NCBI GenBank assembly: GCA_041905795.1
Contig: JAYRKL010000021.1
Location: forward strand, 3,372-67,371
DNA length: 64,000 bases
Direction: 5' to 3'
DNA from: SHVO01 sp041905795
GTDB lineage: Bacteria; Pseudomonadota; Alphaproteobacteria; Rhodospirillales; Rhodospirillaceae
Part shown: piece after piece, positions 53,792-62,860 of the stretch
How the letters are laid out: every line of letters begins with the position of its first letter
Numbering within the stretch: the stretch's first letter is position 1
Made by a program: the position numbers and the translations under genes
Notes under the pieces: model-generated
The model's database searches: none
Told to the model about the DNA's origin: nothing
The model's input: the letters and a program-made list of their open reading frames with translations, nothing else

Positions 53792-54595
53792 CTATTTTTC
53801 GCGCTTCGCTAGCGCAAACAGCCGCCGCATCGTGAACAGGACGCGTCCGTCCGCCTGCGGACGGTAGCTCTGCGCGGCCGCGGCGCGGTAGTCGGCCAGG
53901 AAGCGCGGCTTTTCGTCGGCGTCCAGCGCGCTCAGGTAGGGCACCAGCGCCGCGCCCGCGACCCAGGCCACCACCGCATCCAGGCTGTCCAGTGGATGCG
54001 CGTAGTGGGTTTCCCAGATGTCCACCGTCCCGTGCACCGTCCCGTGGGGCGACAGCAGGTCATAGTAGTCGCCGGCGCGCAGGGGATCGGGATGGGTGGC
54101 CACGTCTTTCAACCGCGTGCGCCAGGGGGCCTGTTTCAGCACCTCATCCAGGCAGGCGCGGTAGGGCGCATCGGCGGTGTTGGGCATTTGCACGGCCAGC
54201 GTGCCGCCAGGCGCCAGCGCCGCCATCAGCCGCGGCCACAGTGCGGCGTGGTCCGGCACCCAATGCAGCGCGGCGTTGGAGAAGATCAGCGCGGCGGCGT
54301 CCGGCGGCGACCAGACGGCGATGTCGCCGGCTTGCCACCGCAGGTGCGGAAAGCGTTCCCGCGCCGCCGCCAGCATGGATGGAGATGAATCGAGTCCGGT
54401 GACGGCGCGCGCCGGCCATTTCGCCGCCAGCATGGCGGTGACGTTGCCGGCGCCGCAGCCCAGGTCGTAGAGCGGCCCCGGACCATCGAGGATGATGCGC
54501 TGCAGGAGGTCTTCGACCGGCCGTGCCCGGAACGCCGCGAAGGCGAGATACGCCGAAGGATCCCAGACCCGTGCGTTTACGGCCCCAACCGTCAC
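53792..54595 (-). CDS. tam: Trans-aconitate 2-methyltransferase
   Basis: A 267-residue class I SAM methyltransferase. YDLGCGAGNVTAMLAAKWP is motif I, LIFSNAALHWVPDH is motif II/III and MAALAPGGTLAVQMPN is next. The length and the VWDPSAYLAF start match Tam, which methylates trans-aconitate, a leak product that inhibits aconitase. It starts with a GTG (54595) overlapping the TGA of the GGDEF-like gene upstream (GTGA), so the two are translationally coupled. Confidence 0.9.
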   Translation of the reverse strand: MTVGAVNARVWDPSAYLAFAAFRARPVEDLLQRIILDGPGPLYDLGCGAGNVTAMLAAKWPARAVTGLDSSPSMLAAARERFPHLRWQAGDIAVWSPPDAAALIFSNAALHWVPDHAALWPRLMAALAPGGTLAVQMPNTADAPYRACLDEVLKQAPWRTRLKDVATHPDPLRAGDYYDLLSPHGTVHGTVDIWETHYAHPLDSLDAVVAWVAGAALVPYLSALDADEKPRFLADYRAAAAQSYRPQADGRVLFTMRRLFALAKREK

Positions 54596-55803
54596 GGCGG
54601 GCCCGGCGCTTTCCGAACGTCTGCTTCCCGAACAGGCGCTTCCCGGTCAGCTTGCGCCTGGAAGGCCTCGTCTACGTCCGAGAGGCCGGGATGGGCGGCC
54701 AGCAGCGCGCGGTTGCCGCCGTGTGCGGCGGCGTCCTCGAGCGCCAGCGCCGCGCGGCGCGACATGTCGCCCGCGGCGCGGTCGAGGGCGTGGATCGCCG
54801 CCGCGCCGATGCTCACGGTGAAATTCAATTTCTGGCCGTCGACCGCGACATCGAGGGCCGCCACGTCGCGGCACATGCGCGCGGCGAGGGTCAAGGCGCC
54901 GGCACCCGCGGTTTCCGGCAGGAGGGCGAGGTAGCGGGCGGGCGAGAGGCGTCCGAGGCTGTCGCAATGGCGCATCACCGCCGTGCAATAGCCGGTCAGC
55001 GCCTGGGCGACGGTATCGGCGGCGCGCCCGCCGGCCTTGGCCGCCAGCGCCTCATGCCCTTCGACCTCGATCACCAGGCACGAGAAATCCTCGCCATAGC
55101 GGCGCGCGCGCGCGAATTCGTTCTGGGCGAGTTGGGTGATATGGGCGCGGTCGGAGACGCCGGTGAGGCTGTCGGAGGTGGCGCGCCGCTCCAGTTCCTG
55201 GTGCAGGATCGCGGCGCTGGCTTCCTGCGCCACCAGCCGCTGGGTTCCCACCACGGTCGCGGCCAGGAACGGCAGCCAGTAGACCAGGGCTTCGGCGCGC
55301 GAAAAGTCCGGGTTGAGCCCCGGCAGGTAAAACGCTGCGCCGTAAAGCCCGATCGCACTCACGGCGCCGAGGCTGATCCAGACGGCGCGCGGGATCGCCG
55401 ACAGGTGGGCGGCGAACAGTCCCAGCAGGCCGAACAGGAGGGCAAACCGCACCGCGCCCGCGGCCGGCGCGGCGGCGACGCCGAACACGATATGCGCCGC
55501 GAACACGACGCTGGCGAGGATCGGCACGATGAACTGCCGGACGCGCTCCTCGCGCAGGAACGTCAGGCCGTAGATCAGCAGGAGGGCCGCGAGCAGCCCG
55601 AGGGTGAGATCCGCGAAGACGGCGCCGGCATAACCGCGATGCCCCACCCACAGGGCGGCGACGCCATAAAAGCCGCCGCCGCCGATCAACAGCCGGCGCT
55701 GGGCGGCCGCGAAATCGCGCCGCCACACCGTGCTGCCCAAAGGAGAGTTGTCGATCACAGTTTCAGAGTCCGCCCCGCTGCCCTTCCCGGGCGGCATGAT
55801 CAT
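54592..55803 (-). CDS. Membrane protein with degenerate GGDEF-like domain
   Basis: A 403-residue protein: about six helices (roughly residues 35-205), a short coiled linker (EASAAILHQELERRATSD) and a GGDEF-type domain. The domain shows DSLTGVSDRAHITQLAQNEF and the FTVSIGAA strand of diguanylate cyclases, but at the catalytic turn the sequence reads SLGRLSPARYLALLP, with no GGDEF signature. Diguanylate cyclase activity is therefore unlikely. The start (55803, M-I-M) is the best ATG with similar length; the site before it is weak. It overlaps tam. Confidence 0.75.
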   Translation of the reverse strand: MIMPPGKGSGADSETVIDNSPLGSTVWRRDFAAAQRRLLIGGGGFYGVAALWVGHRGYAGAVFADLTLGLLAALLLIYGLTFLREERVRQFIVPILASVVFAAHIVFGVAAAPAAGAVRFALLFGLLGLFAAHLSAIPRAVWISLGAVSAIGLYGAAFYLPGLNPDFSRAEALVYWLPFLAATVVGTQRLVAQEASAAILHQELERRATSDSLTGVSDRAHITQLAQNEFARARRYGEDFSCLVIEVEGHEALAAKAGGRAADTVAQALTGYCTAVMRHCDSLGRLSPARYLALLPETAGAGALTLAARMCRDVAALDVAVDGQKLNFTVSIGAAAIHALDRAAGDMSRRAALALEDAAAHGGNRALLAAHPGLSDVDEAFQAQADREAPVREADVRKAPGPP

Positions 55804-55843
55804 AGCACCCGGACCGCATTTCGACAGTTCCGTGAATATCGGG

Positions 55844-56848
55844 TCAGTGAATATGGGCGAAGCCCAGGCGCAGGCCGTCCGCGGGCACGGCGTCGCGCAG
55901 CGCGGCTTGCGCGCGCTTGAGCAAGCGTTCGGCGACATCCGTGGGCGCATCGGCGCCGCTCAAGGCCTGCGCGGCGATGCCGGCGCTGAGAGCGACGGGC
56001 ATGGTCATGGCGCCGAGGATCAGCGGCGCGGCAAGGGCGCTCGCGACGTCGCGGCCGCGGGCCGCGGCGTGCGGCGCGATCAGGAAATCGGCCATCATCA
56101 GCGCCAAGACATTGCCGTCGACCCTGGCCGCGACTTCCAGCGGACCCTTGGCGCGGCGCAGGCGCTGGCCGAGGAGGCGCAGCGCCTCGTCTCCGGCCGC
56201 GAGGCCCAGCGCGTCGTTGATCTCGGACAGCGCGCCGGTCTTGAACAGGCACAGGCCGACCATCGCGCCCTTGCCCGCGCGATTGGCGATCGCGGCGGTG
56301 AGGGAGTCGATGAACGGCGCGCGCGCCACCAGACCCGTCAGCGTGTCGCGCTCGGCGCCGCGTCCCCGCGCCGCCTCGCGCCGGTGGCCGGCGAGCGCGT
56401 AGCGGATCGCGCGTTCCAGGCGCTCGACCGTGAGTTCGCTTTTGGCGAGGAAACCGTAGGCGCCGTGCGCCAGCGCTTTCTGGTCGATGGCGTCGTCGTC
56501 GAGCGCCGACATGACGATGAACGGAACATCGAACTCGGAGTGCCGGGTCTCATCCATGAGATCGAGGCCGGTGTGCGGCTGCAGATAATAGTCGGCGAGC
56601 ACGAGATCGATCGCCTCTCGGCGCAGCACCTGCAGCGCGGCGGGAATCGTATCGGCATGGTGAACGTTGGCCGCGCGCACCCCGGCGGCTTCGAGGAATT
56701 TCTTGATCAGCGCGCGGTCGCGGGCGTTGTCCTCGAACACGAGCACGCCGAGGCTGCCGGTATCGAATCCGGCGCCCGCGCCCGGGGCGGGGGAGGTTGC
56801 GGGGGCGGTGCGTCCGGCAAAGGCGGCGCGTACGGCACGAATGGTCAT
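55844..56848 (-). CDS. Response regulator with REC and degenerate GGDEF-like domain
   Basis: A 334-residue protein. The receiver domain has acidic pair E39-D40 (VFEDNARD), phosphoacceptor D86 (LVLADYYL), S114 and K136 (FLAKSE). The second half begins DTLTGLVARAPFIDSL as in GGDEF domains and ends with ALSAGIAA, but the catalytic stretch is ARVDGNVLALMMADF with no GGDEF. The output may be binding or protein contact. GGAGAACCG precedes the ATG at 56848. Forty bp separate it from the membrane GGDEF-like gene, so the two form an operon with tam. Confidence 0.8.
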   Translation of the reverse strand: MTIRAVRAAFAGRTAPATSPAPGAGAGFDTGSLGVLVFEDNARDRALIKKFLEAAGVRAANVHHADTIPAALQVLRREAIDLVLADYYLQPHTGLDLMDETRHSEFDVPFIVMSALDDDAIDQKALAHGAYGFLAKSELTVERLERAIRYALAGHRREAARGRGAERDTLTGLVARAPFIDSLTAAIANRAGKGAMVGLCLFKTGALSEINDALGLAAGDEALRLLGQRLRRAKGPLEVAARVDGNVLALMMADFLIAPHAAARGRDVASALAAPLILGAMTMPVALSAGIAAQALSGADAPTDVAERLLKRAQAALRDAVPADGLRLGFAHIH

Positions 56849-57202
56849 CGGTTCTCCAAAAAGGCGGCCGCGCGGCGGGATCGTCCGCCTGTTTTCCCCT
56901 TGAGGCCGGGGCCGGACGGTCTGCGCCATCCTTCGTGATGTGAACCTACCGGCCGCAGGTTGATGGTTTCTGAACGCGGACAAAATTTCACGCGCCGGGG
57001 TGAGAGTCATATGACTCAATATGTTAGCCGGCGATTTTCAAACCGCTCCGCGCCAAACGGCGGGAAGTCAACGGATTCGCACATAATTTTGGCCGCAAAG
57101 CGGCGCCCCGTGACGGCGGATTCGGTCCTGCGAAAAGCTTCGTGGGACAGCACGCGGCTCCATCCTGACAAAAAAATCGCTCAGCGGATTTTCCCGGAAC
57201 AC

Positions 57203-57230
57203 GCGCGCCGGAACGCGCGTTCCGGCGCGC
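57203..57230. repeat. 28-bp perfect palindrome
   Basis: Left half GCGCGCCGGAACGC, right half exactly its reverse complement, with no central spacer. The symmetry stops at the flanking bases (C and C). Confidence 0.95.
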
Positions 57231-57423
57231 CGCTCGGGGCAACGCACCCGGTGGCGGCGCACGGCCAAGCAGCCAAATTTTTCAACCAAAACAAAACGAA
57301 TCGGCGTGCATGCGGGGGATCGCGCGCTTGGCGCGCGGCGTGCGCTTTATGACGATCGATCGCGCATTTACACGTGAGGTTGGGAAGCGCTTCGTAATAA
57401 CAGCCGCGCGGGAACATTCTCCC

Positions 57424-57429
57424 TTGACA
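57424..57429 (+). promoter_or_regulatory. Candidate -35 box upstream of tonB
   Basis: TTGACA, the full sigma-70 consensus. No good -10 stands at 16-18 bases (TTGGTT at 17), so it is a weak call. Confidence 0.35.
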
Positions 57430-57499
57430 GCTAAGCGCCCATGACGTTGGTTAAGCCCATCCTGTGGGTGCTCCAAAGGGGACGGGTTGGGGGGGCATC

Positions 57500-57522
57500 G
57501 GACCGATGGACTACATCGGTCC
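57500..57522. promoter_or_regulatory. Inverted repeat upstream of tonB
   Basis: GGACCGATG, five bases, CATCGGTCC: perfect 9-bp arms, 107 bp before the tonB ATG. It may be a regulator-binding site or a leader hairpin; AAAA follows, not a T-tract. Confidence 0.5.
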
Positions 57523-57629
57523 AAAAGGCGTGAGTGTTGCCAAGGCGGCGCTCTGCCTGTTAGACCCTCGACACTACTTTTGCCCATCAGGACCGGCCAA
57601 AACGCAAACCCATTTTGTTGAGTGAGCGC

Positions 57630-58274
57630 ATGGATCTTTCGACCGCACCACGTTACATACCGCCGCCCACGAACAATCGCCGTACGATCGGCTTCCTGCT
57701 CGTGGTCGCATTCCACGCCCTCGTCGTATGGGCATTCATGTCAGGTCTCGGCCAGATGGTCGTCGACCGCTTGAAGGGGCCGCTCGAGACCCGCATCATC
57801 GAAGAAGCCAAGATCGAGGAAGACGCGCCGCCGCCGCCGCCGCCCAAGTTCCAGGCGCCGCCGCCGGTGTTCGTCGATATCCCGGTCGTGGCCATCAGCG
57901 AGCCGGCCGCCGACACCTCGGCCATCCAGAACACCACCAACGTGCGCCCCGTCGCTCCGCCCCCGCCACCGAAGGCGGACGTGATCGTGGCGCCGCGTCA
58001 GAACCCGCGGCGTCCGAACACCGGCGCCGAAGAAATGTACCCGGCGATGTCTCGTCGTCTGGGCGAAGAGGGTACGGTCGTCCTGCTTCTTACCGTCAAT
58101 GAAGAAGGCCGGGTGACCGAAGCTAAAGTCCAGACGAGCAGCGGCTTTGAACGTCTCGACGAAGCTGCAGCAAAAGAAGCTGGGAGGACATGGCGGTTCT
58201 TGCCGGGAACGATCAACGGCAAGCCTTCCTCCATGCAGATGCCGATCAGAGTGACCTTCAAGCTTCCGAAGTAA
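57630..58274 (+). CDS. tonB: Energy transducer TonB
   Basis: A 214-residue TonB. It has a membrane anchor (TIGFLLVVAFHALVVWAFMSG), a proline-rich periplasmic stretch (APPPPPPKF, APPPPPKAD), and a C-terminal domain YPAMSRRLGEEGTVVLLLTV with WRFLPGTINGKP. It couples the proton gradient, harnessed by ExbB-ExbD, to TonB-dependent outer membrane receptors. The ATG at 57630 is preferred to TTGs at 57615 and 57618. It heads the tonB-exbB-exbD-exbD-TPR cluster; no receptor gene is in the window. Confidence 0.93.
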   Translation: MDLSTAPRYIPPPTNNRRTIGFLLVVAFHALVVWAFMSGLGQMVVDRLKGPLETRIIEEAKIEEDAPPPPPPKFQAPPPVFVDIPVVAISEPAADTSAIQNTTNVRPVAPPPPPKADVIVAPRQNPRRPNTGAEEMYPAMSRRLGEEGTVVLLLTVNEEGRVTEAKVQTSSGFERLDEAAAKEAGRTWRFLPGTINGKPSSMQMPIRVTFKLPK

Positions 58275-58343
58275 GTCGAGAAATGAGCCGCGGCCTAGCC
58301 CGCATCAATGTAATGACAGTTTGAGTCTAGCGAGGACACATCA

Positions 58344-59231
58344 ATGAATACCCGACTGACCAACCTTTGCTCGAAGATCCTGGCCGTTGTGCCGGCCGTG
58401 GCGTTCGCCGTGGCCCTGGCCACCAGCCCGGTCGTCTCCTACGCCGCGGATGAAGCCCCGGCTGCTGCTCCGGCTGACGCCGCTGCCGCTCCGGCCGCCG
58501 AACCCGCTGCCGCCGCTCCGGCCGCCGCCCCGGCTGCCGCCGCCGGTTCCACCGAAACCATCGAAAACCCGTACGGCCTTGAGAACCTCTGGGCTTCGGG
58601 CGACTTCCTGTCCCACACCACCGTCGTCGTCCTGGCCATCATGTCGATGGGCACCTGGTACATCCTGATCATGCGCCTGGTCGACCAGACCGTGCTGATG
58701 AAGCAGGCCAACACCGCTCAGAAGAGCTTCTGGGCCGCCGGTTCGCTCAAGGAAGGCATGGCCAAGCTGGAGCCGAACAGTGCGTTCCGCGCGATCGTGG
58801 ACGACGGCCTGAAGGCCACCGAACACCACGAAGGCAAGCTCACCGACACCGTCGACCTGAACGAGTGGGTCACCATGTCGCTGGCGCGTTCCACCGAAGC
58901 CGTCAACTTCCGTCTCCAGGGCGGTCTGTCCTTCCTGGCGTCGGTCGGTTCGACCGCTCCGTTCGTCGGTCTGCTCGGCACCGTGTGGGGCATCTATCAC
59001 GCGCTGGTGAAGATCTCGCTCGCCGGCCAGGCCTCGATCGACAAGGTCGCCGGCCCCGTCGGTGAAGCGCTCATCATGACCGCCTTCGGTCTGATCGTCG
59101 CCGTGCCGGCCGTGCTGGGTTACAACTGGCTCGTCCGCCGCAACAAGGTCGCCCTGGATCGCGTGCGCAACTTCGCGTCCGACATCCATGCGGTGCTGCT
59201 CAGCAACCGCACCGGCCGCGCCCGCGCCTAA
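58344..59231 (+). CDS. exbB: MotA/TolQ/ExbB proton channel with Ala-Pro-rich leader
   Basis: A 295-residue ExbB. Unusually for a small ExbB it starts with a signal peptide-like segment (ILAVVPAVAFAVALATS) followed by about 35 residues of Ala/Pro repeats, then the channel core. Three membrane helices follow: TTVVVLAIMSMGTWYILI, the FLASVGSTAPFVGLLGTVWGIYH motif and ALIMTAFGLIVAVPAVLG. The long exported N-terminus occurs in the ExbB subset working with a second ExbD and TPR protein. It forms the proton-driven motor with ExbD. A 125-bp gap with two hairpins follows. Confidence 0.92.
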   Translation: MNTRLTNLCSKILAVVPAVAFAVALATSPVVSYAADEAPAAAPADAAAAPAAEPAAAAPAAAPAAAAGSTETIENPYGLENLWASGDFLSHTTVVVLAIMSMGTWYILIMRLVDQTVLMKQANTAQKSFWAAGSLKEGMAKLEPNSAFRAIVDDGLKATEHHEGKLTDTVDLNEWVTMSLARSTEAVNFRLQGGLSFLASVGSTAPFVGLLGTVWGIYHALVKISLAGQASIDKVAGPVGEALIMTAFGLIVAVPAVLGYNWLVRRNKVALDRVRNFASDIHAVLLSNRTGRARA

Positions 59232-59301
59232 TCGGCGGACGCTGCTCTCGGGCTTTTGTGTAACGCGAAGCCCGTACGACCTAGTAAAGTTCGTCTCGGC
59301 C

Positions 59302-59329
59302 CAGGGGTCCGGCAAAAACCGGACCCCTG
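59302..59329 (+). promoter_or_regulatory. Intercistronic hairpin between exbB and exbD
   Basis: Perfect 11-bp arms CAGGGGTCCGG/CCGGACCCCTG with a CAAAAA loop, no T-tract. A second small hairpin, CGGGCTT/AAGCCCG, lies just upstream (about 59249-59274). Both may protect or set relative amounts of the exbB mRNA. Confidence 0.6.
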
Positions 59330-59356
59330 ATCCGGACGCCTAAAGGAGAGTTTCTC

Positions 59357-59788
59357 ATGGGTATGAGTGTTGGTCCGGCCGAAGGCGACGATGAAGTCAT
59401 GTCGGCCATCAATACGACGCCGCTCGTGGACGTCATGTTGGTGCTGCTCATCATCTTCCTGATCACCATCCCGGTGGTGACCGCGGAAGTGAAGCTGAAG
59501 CTGCCGGTGGTCACGAACGAAGCGCTGATCACCAAGCCGGAAAACATCACGGTCGCGGTGGACGAAAAAGGCTACATCTACTGGAACGCCCGCCGCATCG
59601 CGCCCGAGAGCCTGCTCGAGCGTATGAAGCAGGAATCCCTCAAGGTGCCGCAGCCTGAAATCCACATTCGCGGCGATGTGCAGGCCCGTTACGAGTGGAT
59701 CGGCCGCGTCGTCGCCACCGTTCAGCGCGCCGGCATCGTGAAAGTCGGGTTCATCACCGATCCCGAGCTGCGCGAAGTCAACTTCTAA
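59357..59788 (+). CDS. exbD: ExbD/TolR biopolymer transport protein, first copy
   Basis: A 143-residue ExbD. It has a short cytoplasmic N-terminus, one helix with the proton-carrying Asp (TTPLVDVMLVLLIIFLITIPV) and a periplasmic domain ending VGFITDPELREVNF. AAAGGAGAG precedes the ATG. It shares its first residues MGMSVG and the TTPL-DVML motif with the second ExbD, from which it differs strongly in the periplasmic part. It works in a complex with ExbB and TonB. Confidence 0.93.
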   Translation: MGMSVGPAEGDDEVMSAINTTPLVDVMLVLLIIFLITIPVVTAEVKLKLPVVTNEALITKPENITVAVDEKGYIYWNARRIAPESLLERMKQESLKVPQPEIHIRGDVQARYEWIGRVVATVQRAGIVKVGFITDPELREVNF

Positions 59789-59801
59789 CAGACCAGTGGC
59801 A

Positions 59802-59834
59802 GGCGAGCCGGCAACCCCGGCTCGCCGCTTTTTT
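59802..59834 (+). terminator. Terminator-like hairpin between the two exbD genes
   Basis: Stem GGCGAGCCGG/CCGGCTCGCC (10 bp, loop CAACC) followed by GCTTTTTT. It has the features of an intrinsic terminator inside an apparent operon, so it may act as an attenuator that lowers expression of the downstream exbD and TPR genes. Confidence 0.75.
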
Positions 59835-59851
59835 AGAGCGGAGATTTAGTT

Positions 59852-60280
59852 ATGGGTATGAGCGTAGGCGGCGACTCCTCTGAAGGCGCCCCGATGGTGG
59901 AAATGAACACCACGCCGTTGATCGACGTGATGTTGGTGCTGCTGGTGATGATCATCGTCACCATCCCGGTGCAGAAGCAGGCGGTGAAGCTCGACATGCC
60001 GCGCCCCAGCGCCAACAAGCCGACGGCGCCGCCGGAAGTGGTCGAACTCGAAGTCGACTTCGACGGCACCATGCTGTGGAACGGCAACGTCGTGCAGGAT
60101 CTCGACCAGATGATCCGCTACCTGGCGCAGTCCGCCGCCGCCAGCCCGCAGCCGGAAATCCATCTGCGCCCCAACCGCCTCGCCAAGTACGAGCCGGTGG
60201 CCAAAATTCTTGCGATCGCCCAGCGCCTTGGCGTGAAGCGTATCGGGTTTGTCGGCAACGAGCAGTACCTCACGGATTAG
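59852..60280 (+). CDS. exbD: ExbD/TolR biopolymer transport protein, second copy
   Basis: A 142-residue ExbD. The helix MNTTPLIDVMLVLLVMIIVTIPV carries the conserved Asp, and the periplasmic part ends IGFVGNEQYLTD. It is clearly a relative of the first copy (same MGMSVG start) but the rest has diverged. Double ExbD operons occur in Xanthomonas and several alphaproteobacteria, where the second copy serves a special substrate range. The ATG has GAGCGGAGAT upstream, but a terminator-like hairpin stands between the two genes. Confidence 0.92.
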   Translation: MGMSVGGDSSEGAPMVEMNTTPLIDVMLVLLVMIIVTIPVQKQAVKLDMPRPSANKPTAPPEVVELEVDFDGTMLWNGNVVQDLDQMIRYLAQSAAASPQPEIHLRPNRLAKYEPVAKILAIAQRLGVKRIGFVGNEQYLTD

Positions 60281-60385
60281 AGGTGCTGCCCGGCGAAAGC
60301 CGCAATCTTTGAGTATTAACGTGGTGTGAGGGGGGAGCGCCGCGCGGAACATCCGGTGGCGTTCTTTTTCGTGGAGAGAAAACAA

Positions 60386-61657
60386 ATGACGAAGTCACGT
60401 ACTGCTGCAATGGTCGCCGTTATCGCTTTGGCGACCGGATTCATGGGCGCGGAGATCATCTCCGCCCCGACCGCCGCGATCGCGGCCGAAGCCAAGAAGA
60501 CCCTGACCCCGAAGATGAAGCCGCTGCTCGAAGCGGTGAACCTGGTGAAGGGCAACAAGCTCGACGAAGCGCTGGCCAAGGCGCTGGAAGCCGACAAAGT
60601 CGCCGGCAAGAGCCCCTATGAGACCCTGATGGTCAACCAGGTGCTGGCCGCGATCTATGCGCAGAAAAAGGACTTCGCCAATGCGGTGAAGGCCATGGAC
60701 GCGCAGGTCGCTTCGGGTGAGATGTCGCCGGAAGAGCAGAAGAAGATGCAGAAGCAGGTGGCCACCAGCTACTACCAGCTCAAGAACTACCCGAAGACCA
60801 TCGAGGTCGCGACCGCCTACACCAAGGCCGACCCGAACGACACCGACATGCTGGTGCTGATCGCTCAGTCCCAGTATCTGCAGAAGAACTACAAGGGCAC
60901 GACCGAAGGCGTGCAGGCGACCCTCAAGGCCGCCCGCGCCGCCGGCAAGCCGGTGCAGGAAGGCTGGCTGCGTCTGCAGATGAGCGCCGAGCACGAACAG
61001 GGCAATGACGCCGGCACTGCCGCGGCGCTCGAACAGATCATCGCCATCGCCCCGAAGGACGAAGATTGGAAGGCCCTGATCCAGTACGCCGAAAAGGGCA
61101 TGCGCAACCAGGGCAACTCGACCAAGAACGCCCTCGACATGTATTTCATCAAAATGCAGGTCGGCACGCTCGCCACCGCCAATGAGTACAGCGACTTCGC
61201 GCAGCTGGCACTCCAGGACGGTCTCCCGGGCGCGGCCAAGAAGGTCGTGGATAAGGGCTTCGCCGCCGGCGTTCTCGGCACCGGCGCCACCAAGGATCGT
61301 GAAACCCGCCTGCAGACCATGGCGACCAATCAGGCCGCTTCCGACGAGAAGACCCTCGCCGCCGGTGAAACCGAAGCCCGCAAGGCCAAGAGCGGCGATC
61401 CGCTCGTCAAGGCCGGCGAGGCCTACTGGAGCTACGGCCAGTACGACAAGGCCGCGGAACTGATCCAGGAAGGCATCACCAAGGGTGTCACCAGCGCCGA
61501 CGACGCCAAGTTCCGTCTCGGTGTGGTCTACCTCTCGGCCGGCAAGAAGCCGCAGGCCGCGGAAGCTTTCAAGGGCATTGCCGCCAACAGTGTTCCGGGC
61601 CAGCTGTCGCGCCTGTGGACGCTCGCGGCCAACTCGCCGCCGCCGAAGAAGGCCTGA
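60386..61657 (+). CDS. Periplasmic TPR repeat protein of the TonB operon
   Basis: A 423-residue exported protein with a signal peptide (AAMVAVIALATGFMGAEI, cleavage near AIAAEA) and about eight helical TPR-like repeats, for example YETLMVNQVLAAIYAQKKDFANAVKAM cut here as VNQVLAAIYAQKKDFANA, VATSYYQLKNYPKTIEVA and LIAQSQYLQKNYKG. It probably works as a scaffold with the ExbB-ExbD-TonB motor, in the way of TPR partners (TtpC-like) of some Vibrio TonB systems. ATG at 60386 with GTGGAGAG upstream. A strong terminator follows. Confidence 0.85.
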   Translation: MTKSRTAAMVAVIALATGFMGAEIISAPTAAIAAEAKKTLTPKMKPLLEAVNLVKGNKLDEALAKALEADKVAGKSPYETLMVNQVLAAIYAQKKDFANAVKAMDAQVASGEMSPEEQKKMQKQVATSYYQLKNYPKTIEVATAYTKADPNDTDMLVLIAQSQYLQKNYKGTTEGVQATLKAARAAGKPVQEGWLRLQMSAEHEQGNDAGTAAALEQIIAIAPKDEDWKALIQYAEKGMRNQGNSTKNALDMYFIKMQVGTLATANEYSDFAQLALQDGLPGAAKKVVDKGFAAGVLGTGATKDRETRLQTMATNQAASDEKTLAAGETEARKAKSGDPLVKAGEAYWSYGQYDKAAELIQEGITKGVTSADDAKFRLGVVYLSAGKKPQAAEAFKGIAANSVPGQLSRLWTLAANSPPPKKA

Positions 61658-61699
61658 TAAAGCCCTCAAGGCTTTAGGGCTTCGAGGCTTTAAGAAATG

Positions 61700-61739
61700 T
61701 CGCCGGAGCGCGGGAAACCGCCTCCGGCGATTTCTTTTT
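61700..61739 (+). terminator. Terminator of the tonB-exb-TPR operon
   Basis: Perfect 9-bp stem TCGCCGGAG/CTCCGGCGA, inner loop with GCGGG-AAA-CCGC character, followed by TTTCTTTTT, 43 bp after the TPR gene stop. Confidence 0.9.
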
Positions 61740-61855
61740 CCGGGCGGCGGAGGAATCCGTTTCGCGCCGCTTCACCACAAAGTGTGGGGGTGCGGCCTTG
61801 CTCCGGCGTTGATCGAGAGTAAGCTTCCGCGCAGACCCCAACGCGAGGTACCGCC

Positions 61856-62851
<996 letters not shown>

Positions 62852-62860
62852 TCCCGTCCG

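Larger units (their letters stand above)
56849..57629. other. 781-bp intergenic region with perfect palindromes
   Basis: The longest gap in the window, between the response-regulator operon (minus) and tonB (plus). It is less uniformly coding-like than its surroundings and no frame has both a ribosome site and sensible composition. It holds a 14-bp palindrome (57004-57017), a 28-bp perfect palindrome (57203-57230), a TTGACA -35 box (57424-57429) and a 9-bp inverted repeat (57500-57522). Confidence 0.6.
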
